Assembly: GCA_947039955.1 (NCBI GenBank)
Contig: CAMRAC010000002.1
Location: 114,083 to 178,082 of the forward strand
Direction of reading: 5' to 3'
DNA length: 64,000 nucleotides
DNA from: an uncultured Mycoplasma sp.
Lineage (GTDB): Bacteria; Bacillota_I; Bacilli_A; Mycoplasmatales; Metamycoplasmataceae
The translations under genes were made by a program, and so were the position numbers. The notes below the pieces were generated by a model. The model saw only the letters and a list, made by a program, of their open reading frames with translations. It was not told where the DNA came from and did not search any database. The number at the start of each line of letters is the position of its first letter. Position 1 is the first letter of the stretch. This document shows positions 11,813-21,194 of this stretch, piece after piece.

Positions 11813-12436
11813 TTATTTAGTTCCAAAGATTCTGTCTCCAGCATCTCCTAAGCCCGGAACTATATATCCATCTTTATTTAATTTTTCATCTAAAGCAGCT
11901 AAATATATTGTAACGTTAGGGAACGCTTTGGTAATCTTCTCAACACCTTCTGGAACTCCTACTATACAAACTAATTGAATGTTAGTAAAACCTTCATCTA
12001 TCAATTTTTTAATTGAGTAGTAAGCGCTTCCACCAGTAGCTAACATAGGATCAACAACTAAGATGTGAGAATCTTTTGCAACATCTGGCATTTTGAAGAA
12101 GTATTCATTAGCTTCCATTGTTTCTTCGTTTCTAAAAATTCCGATGTGACCAACTCTAGCTTGAGGAACTAATGATTGAATTCCATCAACCATTCCAATT
12201 CCCGCTCTTAAAATAGGAGCAATAACTATTTCTTTGTCAAAATCACAACCTACTGTGACTTGATTTGTGGGAGTGGTAATTTTTACTTCTTTAGTTTTAT
12301 AGTCTCTTAATACTTCATAAACCATTAAAGAGGCTATTTCGTTTAAGTTATTTCTGAAAATAGTGTGATCTGTTTTCAAATTTCTCATAACTGTCAATTT
12401 TGTTTTGATTAGTGGGTGTTCAATTATTTTTAACAT
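11813..12436 (-). CDS. upp: Uracil phosphoribosyltransferase
   Basis: 207 residues. Makes UMP from uracil and PRPP in pyrimidine salvage. The PRPP-binding motif VVDPMLATGGSAYYS and the C-terminal uracil-binding PGLGDAGDR are visible. Two consecutive ATGs exist (12439 and 12436); the second lies 7 nt after AAGGA and is preferred. It is divergently arranged with rsmD, and cdd (48143-48541) works in the same salvage network. Confidence 0.96.
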   Translation of the reverse strand: MLKIIEHPLIKTKLTVMRNLKTDHTIFRNNLNEIASLMVYEVLRDYKTKEVKITTPTNQVTVGCDFDKEIVIAPILRAGIGMVDGIQSLVPQARVGHIGIFRNEETMEANEYFFKMPDVAKDSHILVVDPMLATGGSAYYSIKKLIDEGFTNIQLVCIVGVPEGVEKITKAFPNVTIYLAALDEKLNKDGYIVPGLGDAGDRIFGTK

Positions 12437-12498
12437 CATTAATTCCTTTTGCTTTAATTAATATTTATTATAACTTATAATGTTATTATTTAATAATT

Positions 12499-13053
12499 AT
12501 GTTAAGAATTATTGCAGGAAAATATCGTAAATCTCTATTGGATCAACCCGATATAAAAATCACCAGATCAACAACAGACAGGGTTCGTGAATCTATTTTT
12601 AATATTATCCAATATGAAATAGAAGAGTCTATAGTTTTAGATTTATTTTCAGGTTCAGGAGCTATGGCGATTGAATCAATTTCAAGAGGAGCTATGAAAG
12701 CTGTGTGTGTTGATAACTCTAAAGATGCAATTAATATAATCAATAAAAATGTAGAGAAATTATCAATAAAAAATATCGACATTTTTGGTCAAGATGCAAA
12801 GAACTTTTTGATTGCTAAAAAAGGAACTAAATATGATTTTATTTTCTTGGATCCTCCGTATAAAAATATTATTTTGTTAAATGAAATTTTAGTTCTATTA
12901 GCACAAGAATCTTTTCTAAATAAATATGGACAAATTATTATTGAAACACAAGAAGATAATTTTTCAGAAATTTTAATTCCTGAAAAACTTATTATTGACA
13001 AGGTTAAAAATTATGGTAAAACAATGATTATTTTTCTTAATAATATTTTATAA
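12499..13053 (+). CDS. rsmD: 16S rRNA (guanine966-N2)-methyltransferase RsmD
   Basis: 184 residues. SAM-dependent methyltransferase of 16S rRNA. It begins MLRIIAGKYRKSL and has the SAM motif VLDLFSGSGAMAIE and the catalytic FLDPPYKN. There is no Shine-Dalgarno; TATAAT at 12476-12481 lies 17 nt upstream, so any leader is short. The SGNH hydrolase follows after 17 nt. Confidence 0.92.
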   Translation: MLRIIAGKYRKSLLDQPDIKITRSTTDRVRESIFNIIQYEIEESIVLDLFSGSGAMAIESISRGAMKAVCVDNSKDAINIINKNVEKLSIKNIDIFGQDAKNFLIAKKGTKYDFIFLDPPYKNIILLNEILVLLAQESFLNKYGQIIIETQEDNFSEILIPEKLIIDKVKNYGKTMIIFLNNIL

Positions 13054-13070
13054 TTTTTAGGAGGTGTAAT

Positions 13071-15851
13071 ATGTCTAATAAATCTATTGATTTATCAAAA
13101 GAAAAAATAAGATATTTAGCTATTGGAGATTCTATTTCAGAAGGCTTTAATTCTAGGTATGCTGTTGGTTTCCCTGGTGAAATTAAAACAAACAAAGATG
13201 ACAACACAACCACAATTAGCGGAATGAGTTTTCCTGCTATTTTATCAAAAACAATTAATGATATCCTTCCTGGATCTATTGAAGACTTTAATAATTTTTC
13301 CCTTACTGGAACAAGGGTTGTTGATTGATTATATTTTTTAGGAATTGAACCTGATAAATATAATTATAAAAATTCTATAAAACAAATTTTGGAAGATCAA
13401 GAATATGACGAAAAAGAAAACAACCCTCAAAAAAATAGAGCATATGAACAATTTGGTATGTTTGGTAGAAGTGATATTCGTGATTTTAGAAAATTAACAA
13501 ATAAAATTAAAGAAGCTAATTTCATTACCATCACAATTGGAGGTAATGACTGGTTAGCAAATTTTCCAATTTTTGAAATATCATCATTACAACAAAATGT
13601 TTTAACTAAAGAAGAGTTTGACAAAATAATTAATAGAAAAAATGATGACTTATTATCAAACATGAAAAAAATGTTTGAAGAATTAAGAAGGTTAAATCCA
13701 ACAGCAAATATTGTTGCTCTTAATTATTCAACGACACTTTCTATTCTTTTAAACTTTAATAAAGATTGATTGGGAAAAAATAATAAAATTATTATTTCAA
13801 AATATATTGACTTACTAAATGGACTTATTATGGAAGCAGCTGAAGCACATGACATTCATTTTGTTAATTATGAAAACAAAGATTATTGAGATGAACATGC
13901 GAATAATTTATCTACAGTTTTTTATGATGTTCATCCAACATATTTTGGTTATAAAAAAATTGCTAATGAAATCTTTGCAAAACTTGCGTTGTCTAATAAT
14001 TTTTATGACCAACCATTAGAATATATGCAAACACTTTTGCCAAACTTAAATAAAGACTTTCTAAAAAAAGATCATAAAAAATTTACAAATGTATTTGATT
14101 TTTCTCAACTCGATTTTACTGATAAAAAAATAATTGATTTGTCCAAAATTGCTAATGAGAAATATTTCTGATCAAATACTTCTCACGAAAAAGAATTTTT
14201 ACATTTGAAAAGAAGTTTGTCTGTTAAGAAATATTTTTACTATGATGACAAATCAATAGCTAATAACAATATTAAAAGTTTATTAAGTTCTATTTTATTG
14301 TTTGTAGAACAAAATAACTTAGATCCCAAAAATAAAATAAAAACACTCCTTAAGAATGAAAGATATTTAAAACTTTTCATCAGTTCTTTTATGGCGAGTC
14401 ATTACCTTGATATTGTGACTAATCAAATTCAAGATGAAATTGACAAAAGTCACAAGGCTAAAACAAAAATAACTTTACCTATCTTTAAAGAAATAGTTTT
14501 TAGTAAAATATTTGATATCACAAACATGTTTTATTTATTGAGAGATTTTGGAAATGAGATTACAAAAATTGAAAAAAACAAAATGTTTATAAATTTACTT
14601 GAAAGTACATCGATTTCTATACTGTTGAATATTAGTAATTCTCAAAAATATAATGAAGTCTTTAAACAAAACATTAAAGATAAAGCTGTTAATATTTTAT
14701 GCAAAAGATTTAAATCTGTTGAGTATGATTTAATAAAAATATTGATTGATAACTTTGTCGAAGAAAACATGGAAGTTATTATTATCAATTTGATAAAAAC
14801 ATATTTCTATAGTTTAGAAACAATTCTTGATATAAAAAGTATTAATGCTTTTTTAACAAAGTTCATTAATAGCTTTTTTAGAAAGATAGAATTAAAATCT
14901 ATTTTAGAAAAAATAATTGACAACGATCAGGTAGAATATGCTTTTTCAGAAACTATTATTAATATGCTGGAAATTAAAAACTATTCAATATCAGATGTTT
15001 TATTATTCAAGAAATTTATTAATCTAGTTGTTTCTAAAATAAATAATCAAGATGCAATCATTAATCTTTTTAGTCAAATTTTGATTAATTTCGTTGATAA
15101 GACAAGCAGCAAAACATCTTTTGAAGTATTGTGATCTTTTACAGATAATGATTTTTGAGATGTTCTAAAAAGTTCAAAGATTAAAAAAATGTGAACCAAT
15201 CAAAGTGATATGTTTATCTTAGCTGATGTTATTAACTTAATATTTGAAAAATCATCAATAACCAAAAGTGATTTTTATCAAATACTTTTAACTGCTGAAA
15301 ATCCGAAATTAAAAGATAACTCACTAACGTCAAACCTTTTCAATATTGCCAAAGATGTTGTTGAAAAAATTCTAAAAATTGAAAAGGTTTATTTAGCTGT
15401 GGCAAATACTTTATATAACTCTTTTGTAGAATTTAAAAAATTAAACCCTAATTTAGAAAATGAATCTAACCCATACTACAAATCTTATTACAGATTTATA
15501 GTGACAAGTTTATGGATAGGTCATAGATTATTTCAAAAAGATATTTCAATTAATATTTTTTGAAATACAAAAAAAGGTATTTTTAAATCATTACCAAGTA
15601 TTGTCAATCAAATTCACAAGTTATCAATGGGTAACTTAACAAATCCAAAACGTGAAGAATTAGTTAACTATATTTTTGGAAAAGTTTTTGAAGCCAATGC
15701 TACAAATGTACCTTATAAAGAGAAGGAGTTGAAAGCAAGTATGCTTTGATATGTTAAGTCTTGTGATTTTGATGAAAATAACTCATTAACTTCAGATGAT
15801 AAAAAAACCATTATCTTTGAATCTTTGCAAAAGGGTTATTGAGAAAAGTAA
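13071..15851 (+). CDS. SGNH/GDSL hydrolase with a very long C-terminal region
   Basis: 926 residues, preceded by GGAGG. Residues about 15-300 are an SGNH esterase/lipase domain: block I AIGDSIS (Ser21), block III TIGGNDW (about 157-161) and block V DVHPTYFGY (His288). In block V the aspartate is two residues before the histidine rather than the usual three. The remaining roughly 600 residues are helical-looking, rich in Lys, Ile and Asn, without recognised motifs; no signal peptide is evident. TGA tryptophans are scattered through the whole length, so the apparent pieces are one gene. The hydrolase domain probably acts on lipid or acyl esters; the substrate is unknown. Confidence 0.8.
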
Positions 15852-15934
15852 GGGATACTTATCACTCTTTAGTGTTTATATTTAAATTATTAAGTTTTTA
15901 TTGAAATATTTAAAATAAAATAATCTTTTTTATA

Positions 15935-15940
15935 TATAAT
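15935..15940 (+). promoter_or_regulatory. Putative -10 box of the eight-tRNA cluster
   Basis: TATAAT 34 nt before tRNA-Pro. No well-placed -35 hexamer is visible, as is common in Mollicutes. Confidence 0.35.
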
Positions 15941-15974
15941 TAAAAAGCATTGTTATAAATGTACTAAATTTTAT

Positions 15975-16051
15975 GGAGAAGTAGCTCAGCTTGGTAGAGC
16001 ACTACGTTTGGGACGTAGTGGTCGCAGGTTCGAATCCTGTCTTCTTCACCA
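15975..16051 (+). tRNA. tRNA-Pro (anticodon UGG)
   Basis: 77 nt cloverleaf, GGAGAAG acceptor pairing with CTTCTTC, encoded CCA, anticodon loop TTTGGGA reading TGG. Confidence 0.95.
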
Positions 16052-16057
16052 TTATTT

Positions 16058-16134
16058 GGGGGGGTAGCTCACCTGGCTAGAGCGCCTGCCTTGCACGCAG
16101 GAGGTAGAGGGTTCGACTCCCTTCCTCTCCACCA
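16058..16134 (+). tRNA. tRNA-Ala (anticodon UGC)
   Basis: 77 nt with encoded CCA; anticodon loop CTTGCAC. The acceptor stem is seven G paired with CCTCTCC, including two G-U pairs. Confidence 0.95.
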
Positions 16135-16138
16135 ATTT

Positions 16139-16215
16139 GGCGCTGTAGCTCAGCTGGTTAGAGCATCCGGTTCATACCCGGAAGGTCAAGGGTTCGACTC
16201 CCTTTGGCGCCACCA
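16139..16215 (+). tRNA. tRNA-Met, elongator (anticodon CAU)
   Basis: 77 nt with encoded CCA. GGCGCTG acceptor and GGTTCATACCC anticodon arm resemble the Bacillus elongator tRNA-Met. Confidence 0.9.
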
Positions 16216-16247
16216 AATTTGGAATTCCATATTCGATTTAGAAGAAT

Positions 16248-16324
16248 GGACCTATAGCTCAGTTGGTTAGAGCACCCGGCTCATAACCGGTAGGTCGCTG
16301 GTTCGAGCCCAGCTGGGTCCACCA
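16248..16324 (+). tRNA. tRNA with CAU anticodon, probably tRNA-Ile2 (lysidine-modified)
   Basis: 77 nt with encoded CCA. It begins GGACCTATAGCTCAG and has GGCTCATAACC in the anticodon arm, like Bacillus tRNA-Ile2, in which C34 becomes lysidine to read AUA. The Ile2 assignment is by resemblance. Confidence 0.85.
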
Positions 16325-16329
16325 ATTAA

Positions 16330-16422
16330 GGGCAATTACCCAAGTCTGGCTGAAGGGACTAGTCTTGAAAACTAGCAGGGGCTTTACCGCCCGCGGGGGT
16401 TCGAATCCCTCATTGCCCGCCA
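16330..16422 (+). tRNA. tRNA-Ser (anticodon UGA)
   Basis: 93 nt class II tRNA with a long variable arm, encoded GCCA end and anticodon loop CTTGAAA. Confidence 0.95.
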
Positions 16423-16501
16423 TTTAAAAGTTATATGTAACCATGCTTATAACTTTTGCCTTCAAACAAACAAACAATAGAATTATAGTTCTATTAAATA
16501 T

Positions 16502-16577
16502 CGCGGAGTGGAGCAGTTGGTAGCTCGTTGGGCTCATAATCCAAAGGTCACAGGTTCGAGTCCTGTCTCCGCAACCA
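16502..16577 (+). tRNA. Initiator tRNA-fMet (anticodon CAU)
   Basis: 76 nt. The C1-A72 mismatch (CGCGGAG against CTCCGCA) and CTCATAA anticodon loop mark the initiator; CCA encoded. Confidence 0.95.
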
Positions 16578-16578
16578 T

Positions 16579-16654
16579 GGTCCAGTGGTAAAGTGGTTAA
16601 TACGCCTCCCTGTCACGGAGGAGATCGCGGGTTCGATCCCCGTCTGGACCGCCA
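16579..16654 (+). tRNA. tRNA-Asp (anticodon GUC)
   Basis: 76 nt, encoded CCA, GGTCCAG acceptor, anticodon loop CTGTCAC. Only one nt separates it from tRNA-fMet. Confidence 0.95.
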
Positions 16655-16657
16655 TTT

Positions 16658-16733
16658 GGCCCTGTAGCTCAGTCGGTAGAGCAACAGATTGAAGCTCTGT
16701 GTGTCGTTGGTTCGATTCCTACCGGGGCCACCA
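16658..16733 (+). tRNA. tRNA-Phe (anticodon GAA)
   Basis: 76 nt, encoded CCA, GGCCCTG acceptor, anticodon loop TTGAAGC. Last gene of the cluster. Confidence 0.95.
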
Positions 16734-16767
16734 TATCATTTATGTCCAATTAATGATTGAATTAATG

Positions 16768-16791
16768 CTATTCTTAATGAATAGTTTTTTT
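16768..16791 (+). terminator. Terminator of the eight-tRNA cluster
   Basis: Stem CTATTC / GAATAG with a 5-nt loop followed by seven T, 35 nt after tRNA-Phe. Confidence 0.75.
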
Positions 16792-16898
16792 ATGCAATTT
16801 TACCCATTTTTACTGGTTTATTTATAGTTAAATTTTATTATTTTAATTTTTTTTTCAAAAAAAGTGCTTTTTTTGGAATTAGTATATGGGAGATAAAA

Positions 16899-17246
16899 AT
16901 GAAAATAGAAGAAATAGAATTGATACCATTATCAAAAAAGAAAATTATCGTGAAGGAAATGTGTTTTTTATACAAGAAACTAAAGCTTTTAGAGATAAAT
17001 AATAAAAATGGACAAAAACTTATGACAGAAAACAAAATAAAAGAACAAAAACTAGATATACTAAAATCAAAATCAATATTCGAAAGTATTTTTGAATTAT
17101 TAGATAAAAACCAACAACTTATTATTCAAAAGGAATTCTTAGATAACATTAAAGAGGATTGGAGTAATGATTATTGATCAAAGTCAACATTTTACAAAAG
17201 GAAAAATGATGCCATAAACACATTTTTATTTTATTTATATGCTTAA
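16899..17246 (+). CDS. Small protein with helix-turn-helix-like C-terminus, possibly MG284/MPN403-like
   Basis: 115 residues, GGAGA 5 nt before the ATG. The frame continues through a TGA tryptophan at about residue 93 into WSKSTFYKRKNDAINTFL and ends at 17246. The N-terminal two thirds is charged and helical. The STFYKRKxxAINxFL ending resembles the recognition helix of sigma-like or ArpU-like DNA-binding proteins and the mycoplasma MG284/MPN403 family; this is from memory, not alignment. It overlaps the next gene by 8 nt. Function unknown. Confidence 0.6.
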
Positions 17247-18375
17247 TGTTCCTGTAGTACATCAAGAAGTTTATGAAAAACCTAGTTTAAAATTAACTTC
17301 TTTTGAAGAAATAGAATATAAACAAATAATTAAAAGTGGTTTCTGAAAAGATCAACAAATAATTACAACAGTTATTAATAAAAATAACAAAAATGGGAAA
17401 TTTACAATAACAATAAAGGATGTACCATTTTCATATTTAAGTTTTGTTGTATCGATAAATAATAAAATTAATTATATAAGCAATAATTATTTTAATAAAC
17501 ATGGAAGAGAAATAACTATTAGTTCAACAGTTTTAAATGATATTTTATTCAAAGATGTTTCAACGATAGCTATAGGTATAAATGTAAAAGTTTCCAAACC
17601 TGGTGTTATTAAACCGACTAGAAAAACAGAGCGTGCTGGTAATTGAGAAAGGATTGCTGAATTAAATATTAAAATTAAAAATATTGAACCTACTAATAAA
17701 GTTTTTTTTATTAATCAAAATGGTTTATTAATAGAAACATACAATCAAATTACTTTTGTTCAAAATATTATGAATGTATCTTCATCAACCACTAAATCTT
17801 TGATAAAGATAGTTCCAGAAAACATCGTGCTTGGAAAACATAATGTTAATATGTTTAGCATTCTAAATATATCCAAAACAGAACCACCATTAATTGTGGC
17901 TAAAACAATTGAAGGTTTGGAAATGCATAATTCCACTAAAAAGATTAAAGCCATTTTTCAAAAATCAATAACTAATCAAGAAATTGTAAAAGGAATTGTT
18001 GGCAATATTAACTTTTGAGAAAATACTTATTATGATTTGAAAGAAGGAAAGACTTTTTCAGGAATTGGTCTTAATTCTGAGATGGGATATATAGTTCCAT
18101 ATAATTTCAAAGGGAACCTCATACCAATATTAAACATAGATATTGGTTCAATCCAAAATATTATAATAGGTTTTTCACATTCTATTAAAAATGCTTATTT
18201 TGAAAAAAATAACGGATTAATAAAATTACAAATAAATGAAGCTGATGATTTGTATGATGAAAACCATGAGAATAAATTTCAAATTTCAAATTTCAATTTT
18301 CCAAATTTGATTTCAAATAATTTATCCTTGCTAGATATTTTTAAATTGGAGGAAAATGTTCAAAAAAATGAATAA
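17239..18375 (+). CDS. Hypothetical protein of the acpP-upstream operon
   Basis: 378 residues, starting MLNVPVVHQEVYEKPSLKLT inside the end of the previous gene. Tryptophans at about residues 36 and 137 are TGA codons. It is rich in Asn, Ile and Lys with alternating short hydrophobic strands, suggesting a beta-rich protein; I see no signal peptide, membrane segment or catalytic motif. It overlaps the following gene by 20 nt, so the three are probably translated as a coupled set. I do not recognise the family. Confidence 0.65.
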
Positions 18376-18781
18376 AAAAATTAATGTTAATTATAAAAAA
18401 ATTTTATTAATTAGTATTCCTATATTGGTTGCCGGATTATCAACAGGATGTTATTTTATTTTTAAAAATCAAGATCAAGGAAGCGGTTTACCTATTGCTC
18501 CTGAGGAGAATGATATTGAAAAAGATAAAGAGGTATTTCCAATAATTAAACAAAGTGATTTTTATCATTTGATTGAATTTGAAAACGGTAAACCATTTAT
18601 AGGAGATAAAATGATGGCAGCAATTATCAAAGATGTAATAACTAGATTGGGAAGTGTTAATGGAGATATACATTTTTACATAACTGAAAATAGCATTACA
18701 GAAAAAACAATTTATTTTAAATGAATTTACAATGAAAAAGAAATAAAAAAAACTTACATTATTTCAATAAATGCTCTATAA
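18356..18781 (+). CDS. Hypothetical membrane-anchored or lipoprotein-like protein
   Basis: 141 residues. A basic N-terminus is followed by a hydrophobic segment ILLISIPILVAG and LSTGC, a near-lipobox with cysteine at about residue 32. It may therefore be a lipoprotein, or simply be anchored by this helix. The rest is an extracellular-looking domain of about 100 residues. The tryptophan at about residue 123 is a TGA codon. The start overlaps the preceding gene by 20 nt and the TAA overlaps the acpP -10 box. Family not recognised. Confidence 0.6.
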
Positions 18782-18782
18782 T
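18777..18782 (+). promoter_or_regulatory. Putative -10 box for leaderless acpP mRNA
   Basis: TATAAT overlaps the stop codon of the upstream gene and lies 7 nt before the acpP ATG; no Shine-Dalgarno is present. Confidence 0.4.
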
Positions 18783-18789
18783 TTTTATT

Positions 18790-19002
18790 ATGATTAATCA
18801 AGATAAAGTTTTAAATATTATTAAAAAAAGAACAGATAAAAAATTTAACAACTCAACAGATATTAAGTTGTTAGGTTTAGATTCTTTAGACTTAGTAGAA
18901 CTTGTAATGGAAATAGAAGATGAATTAAAAATCAAAATTCCTGATCAAGAATTACCAAATATTAAAACAATTGATGATCTACTTAAAGTTATTAAAGCAT
19001 AA
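18790..19002 (+). CDS. acpP: Acyl carrier protein
   Basis: 70 residues, slightly shorter than the usual 75-80. The phosphopantetheine attachment motif LDSLDLVEL has Ser32, followed by the typical acidic helix (MEIEDEL) and the closing TIDDLL helix. It carries acyl groups, in Mollicutes mainly for phospholipid synthesis. No ribosome-binding site precedes the start; see the -10 box at 18777. Confidence 0.92.
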   Translation: MINQDKVLNIIKKRTDKKFNNSTDIKLLGLDSLDLVELVMEIEDELKIKIPDQELPNIKTIDDLLKVIKA

Positions 19003-19019
19003 ATAATTTTTGGCATAGT

Positions 19020-19095
19020 AAGGGTGTAGTTCAATTGGTAGAACAGCGGGCTTCAACCCCGCATGTTGTGGGTTCGAGTCCTGTCACCCTTGCCA
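19020..19095 (+). tRNA. tRNA-Trp (anticodon UCA), reads UGA as tryptophan
   Basis: 76 nt, AAGGGTG acceptor with CACCCTT, encoded GCCA end, anticodon loop CTTCAAC. The UCA anticodon decodes UGA and, by wobble, UGG. It is the molecular basis of genetic code 4. Confidence 0.96.
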
Positions 19096-19182
19096 TTTTT
19101 TTTTGCTTTTTTTAAATATTATTTTTTTTATATAAAAATATATTATAATTTTGAAAAATAAAGATTTGGAAAATTAATAATT

Positions 19183-19818
19183 ATGAAAACCACAAAAAAA
19201 TATACCAACAGCATAAAGCACAAAGTTACAAGGAAATATACTTGTACCAGAAGAATAAATAAAGAAGGTAGAAAAATATGAGTTGTTCTAGAAGAGGGTA
19301 GAGTTTTTTATCGTATTTTTAGAAATCGTTCATTAGCAATTAATTACTTTGTTAAATTAAAAACAGTATATGCTGAAATGTTAGTTCAAGATTTAGTTGA
19401 AAATGTCTTCTCTAGAATTGTTTTTACAAAACAAGAAACAATTAAAAAAGGTTTGATTAAAGATTTTGAAGATTTTTATGGAGGAATTGTTGAAGATAGT
19501 GATACATTGTTTGATGAAGATATGTTCAATCTTAATAAGAAAAAAGTTGCTGAACCTTTAGATAATGATGATATAGAAGGAATTGAATCTCCTATGGTTT
19601 ATGATTTTTCTTTTGTGGATAGTTTATTCCCTGAAAAGAAACCTTTAATAACACCATATGAAATATCAATTGATTTAAGCAAGCAAAGAAAAACATCTAA
19701 AAAATTACTTAGCGATGAAGCTCATATAAGAATTTATCAAAGTGATTTAGAGTTAAGTCACTTTGTTTATGGTGAAAGATTTTATAAAGAACGTGAGAAA
19801 AAACCAAAACCCGAGTAA
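19183..19818 (+). CDS. DUF2188-like N-terminal domain protein, short paralogue
   Basis: 211 residues starting MKTTKKYTNSIKHKV; the ATG at 19183 keeps the domain shared with the next gene. Residues about 18-60 (YTCTRRINKEGRKIWVVLE, then YRIF and LAINYF) match the 19913 gene closely and resemble the small DUF2188 fold; that name is tentative. The rest is acidic and has no membrane segment or signal peptide. A TGA tryptophan lies in the KIWVV motif. The last residues are KKPKPE, an echo of the proline-rich region of the paralogue. Confidence 0.6.
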
Positions 19819-19912
19819 AATCACATCATTTTTTATTTTATTTTCCACAATCTCTAATATTTTAGTGAAAAATGCTTTATAATTTTATTATTTACTGACT
19901 AGGAGGACCATC

Positions 19913-21169
19913 ATGAAAAAAACAAGACAATATACTTGTACCAGAAGAGTAAATAAAGAAGGTAGAAAAATATGAGTCGTTTTAGAAAATGACAAGAAAT
20001 TTTATCGTATTTTTAAAACTCAATCTTTAGCCATTGCTTATTTTAAACCTCTAAAAACTGCTGCGCAAATGATGGTTCAACAAGCTGATGGAAACAAATT
20101 TACAAAAGTTGTTTATACAATTGAAGAAATGTCCAAAAGAGGTGTTAAGACTGCCTCTAAAACAATAGAGCACCAAGTTGTTGAAGATAGTGATAAATTT
20201 TTTGATGAAAAAGAAGTTAGAACTAAAACAACACTACTAGAACCTGAACTTAAAGTAAAACCTAAGCCAAAACCTAAGCCAAAACCACTTCCTGAACCAG
20301 AAGTTGTTCAACCTGTAATTGTCGAACCTGTAGTTCAACAAGTTATTACACCAGAACCTGTAATTGTTGAACCTGTAATTGTTGAACCTGTAATTGTTGA
20401 ACCTGTAATTGTTGAACCTGTAATTATTACACCAGAACCTGTAGTTACTCAGGCGCCAATTATTAAAGAAGTTTATATTGATAATATTGTAAAAATTGAT
20501 TCAAATACTGGTGAAATCATAAGTGATGAAGAACTTAATAGATTAATGAAAACTGTTGAAAATAATAAAAAAGTTGCAACTTCATTAACATCAATAAATT
20601 TATTTTCTGAATTACATGAGTTAGATCAAGCGAGAATTGATGAATTTGAAAAACAAGATATGTTAAACACTTCTATTATTGATGAGATATTAAATAGAAA
20701 AGCTGTTGCACAAAGTTCTTGACAAGAAGAAACCACAACAGATGAGAATTTTAATTTTGAGAATACAGATACTATCGAAAATACAATTTACATTAAAGAT
20801 AAAATTCAAAAACCTATAATAGTAAATTCTCAAAAAATAGCATTTAGTGATGACCCATCAACAAATAAAACATCTACTATTGAAAATATAATTGATACTA
20901 AAACAGAAGACTCTAACATTAAAAGTGTTGATTACGGAAGAATAAAAGAATATACTGATTATGAAAAAACACAAATTCAAAACTTTCAAAAAGAATCATT
21001 AAAAAAAGAAGATTTTTCTGCTAAGAGTGCAACTCCAGTTAAAGAAGTTAGCACTAAATCATCAAGTGCAAAATTTTGATCACTTACAATTTTGTTATCC
21101 ATACTATTGATGGCTTCGTTAGCAGCAATTGTACTGTGATTCGTACCAATCGAAGCTTTGATAAAATAA
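19913..21169 (+). CDS. Paralogue with proline-rich repeats and C-terminal membrane anchor
   Basis: 418 residues, with a strong AGGAGG before the ATG. Residues about 7-50 repeat the N-terminal domain of the preceding gene. Residues about 105-185 are low complexity: KPKPKP followed by tandem EPVIVEPVIVEP units. A long acidic, Ser/Thr-rich stretch follows, and the C-terminus has one membrane helix (LTILLSILLMASLAAIVLW) and a short tail. With no N-terminal signal, the repeats and N-terminal domain are most likely cytoplasmic, tethered by the tail anchor. Function unknown; a cytoskeletal or scaffold role is only a guess from the architecture. Confidence 0.65.
20236..20460 (+). repeat. In-gene tandem repeat encoding EPVIV units
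   Basis: Fifteen-nucleotide units (gaacctgtaattgtt) repeat nearly perfectly at about 20350-20425, preceded by KP-rich codons. Unit number could change by slippage in frame. Confidence 0.8.
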
Positions 21170-21194
21170 GTAAAATAATAAAAAGGAGTTTAAT

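Noticed and set aside
16885..17001. Alternative start at 16885 giving a 38-residue product
   Set aside because: The frame stops after 38 codons; the ATG at 16899 has GGAGA upstream and yields the longer protein with the STFYKRK ending.
20236..20460. Short tandem repeats resembling a CRISPR array
   Set aside because: The 15-nt units have no unique spacers and encode EPVIV in frame inside a long gene.
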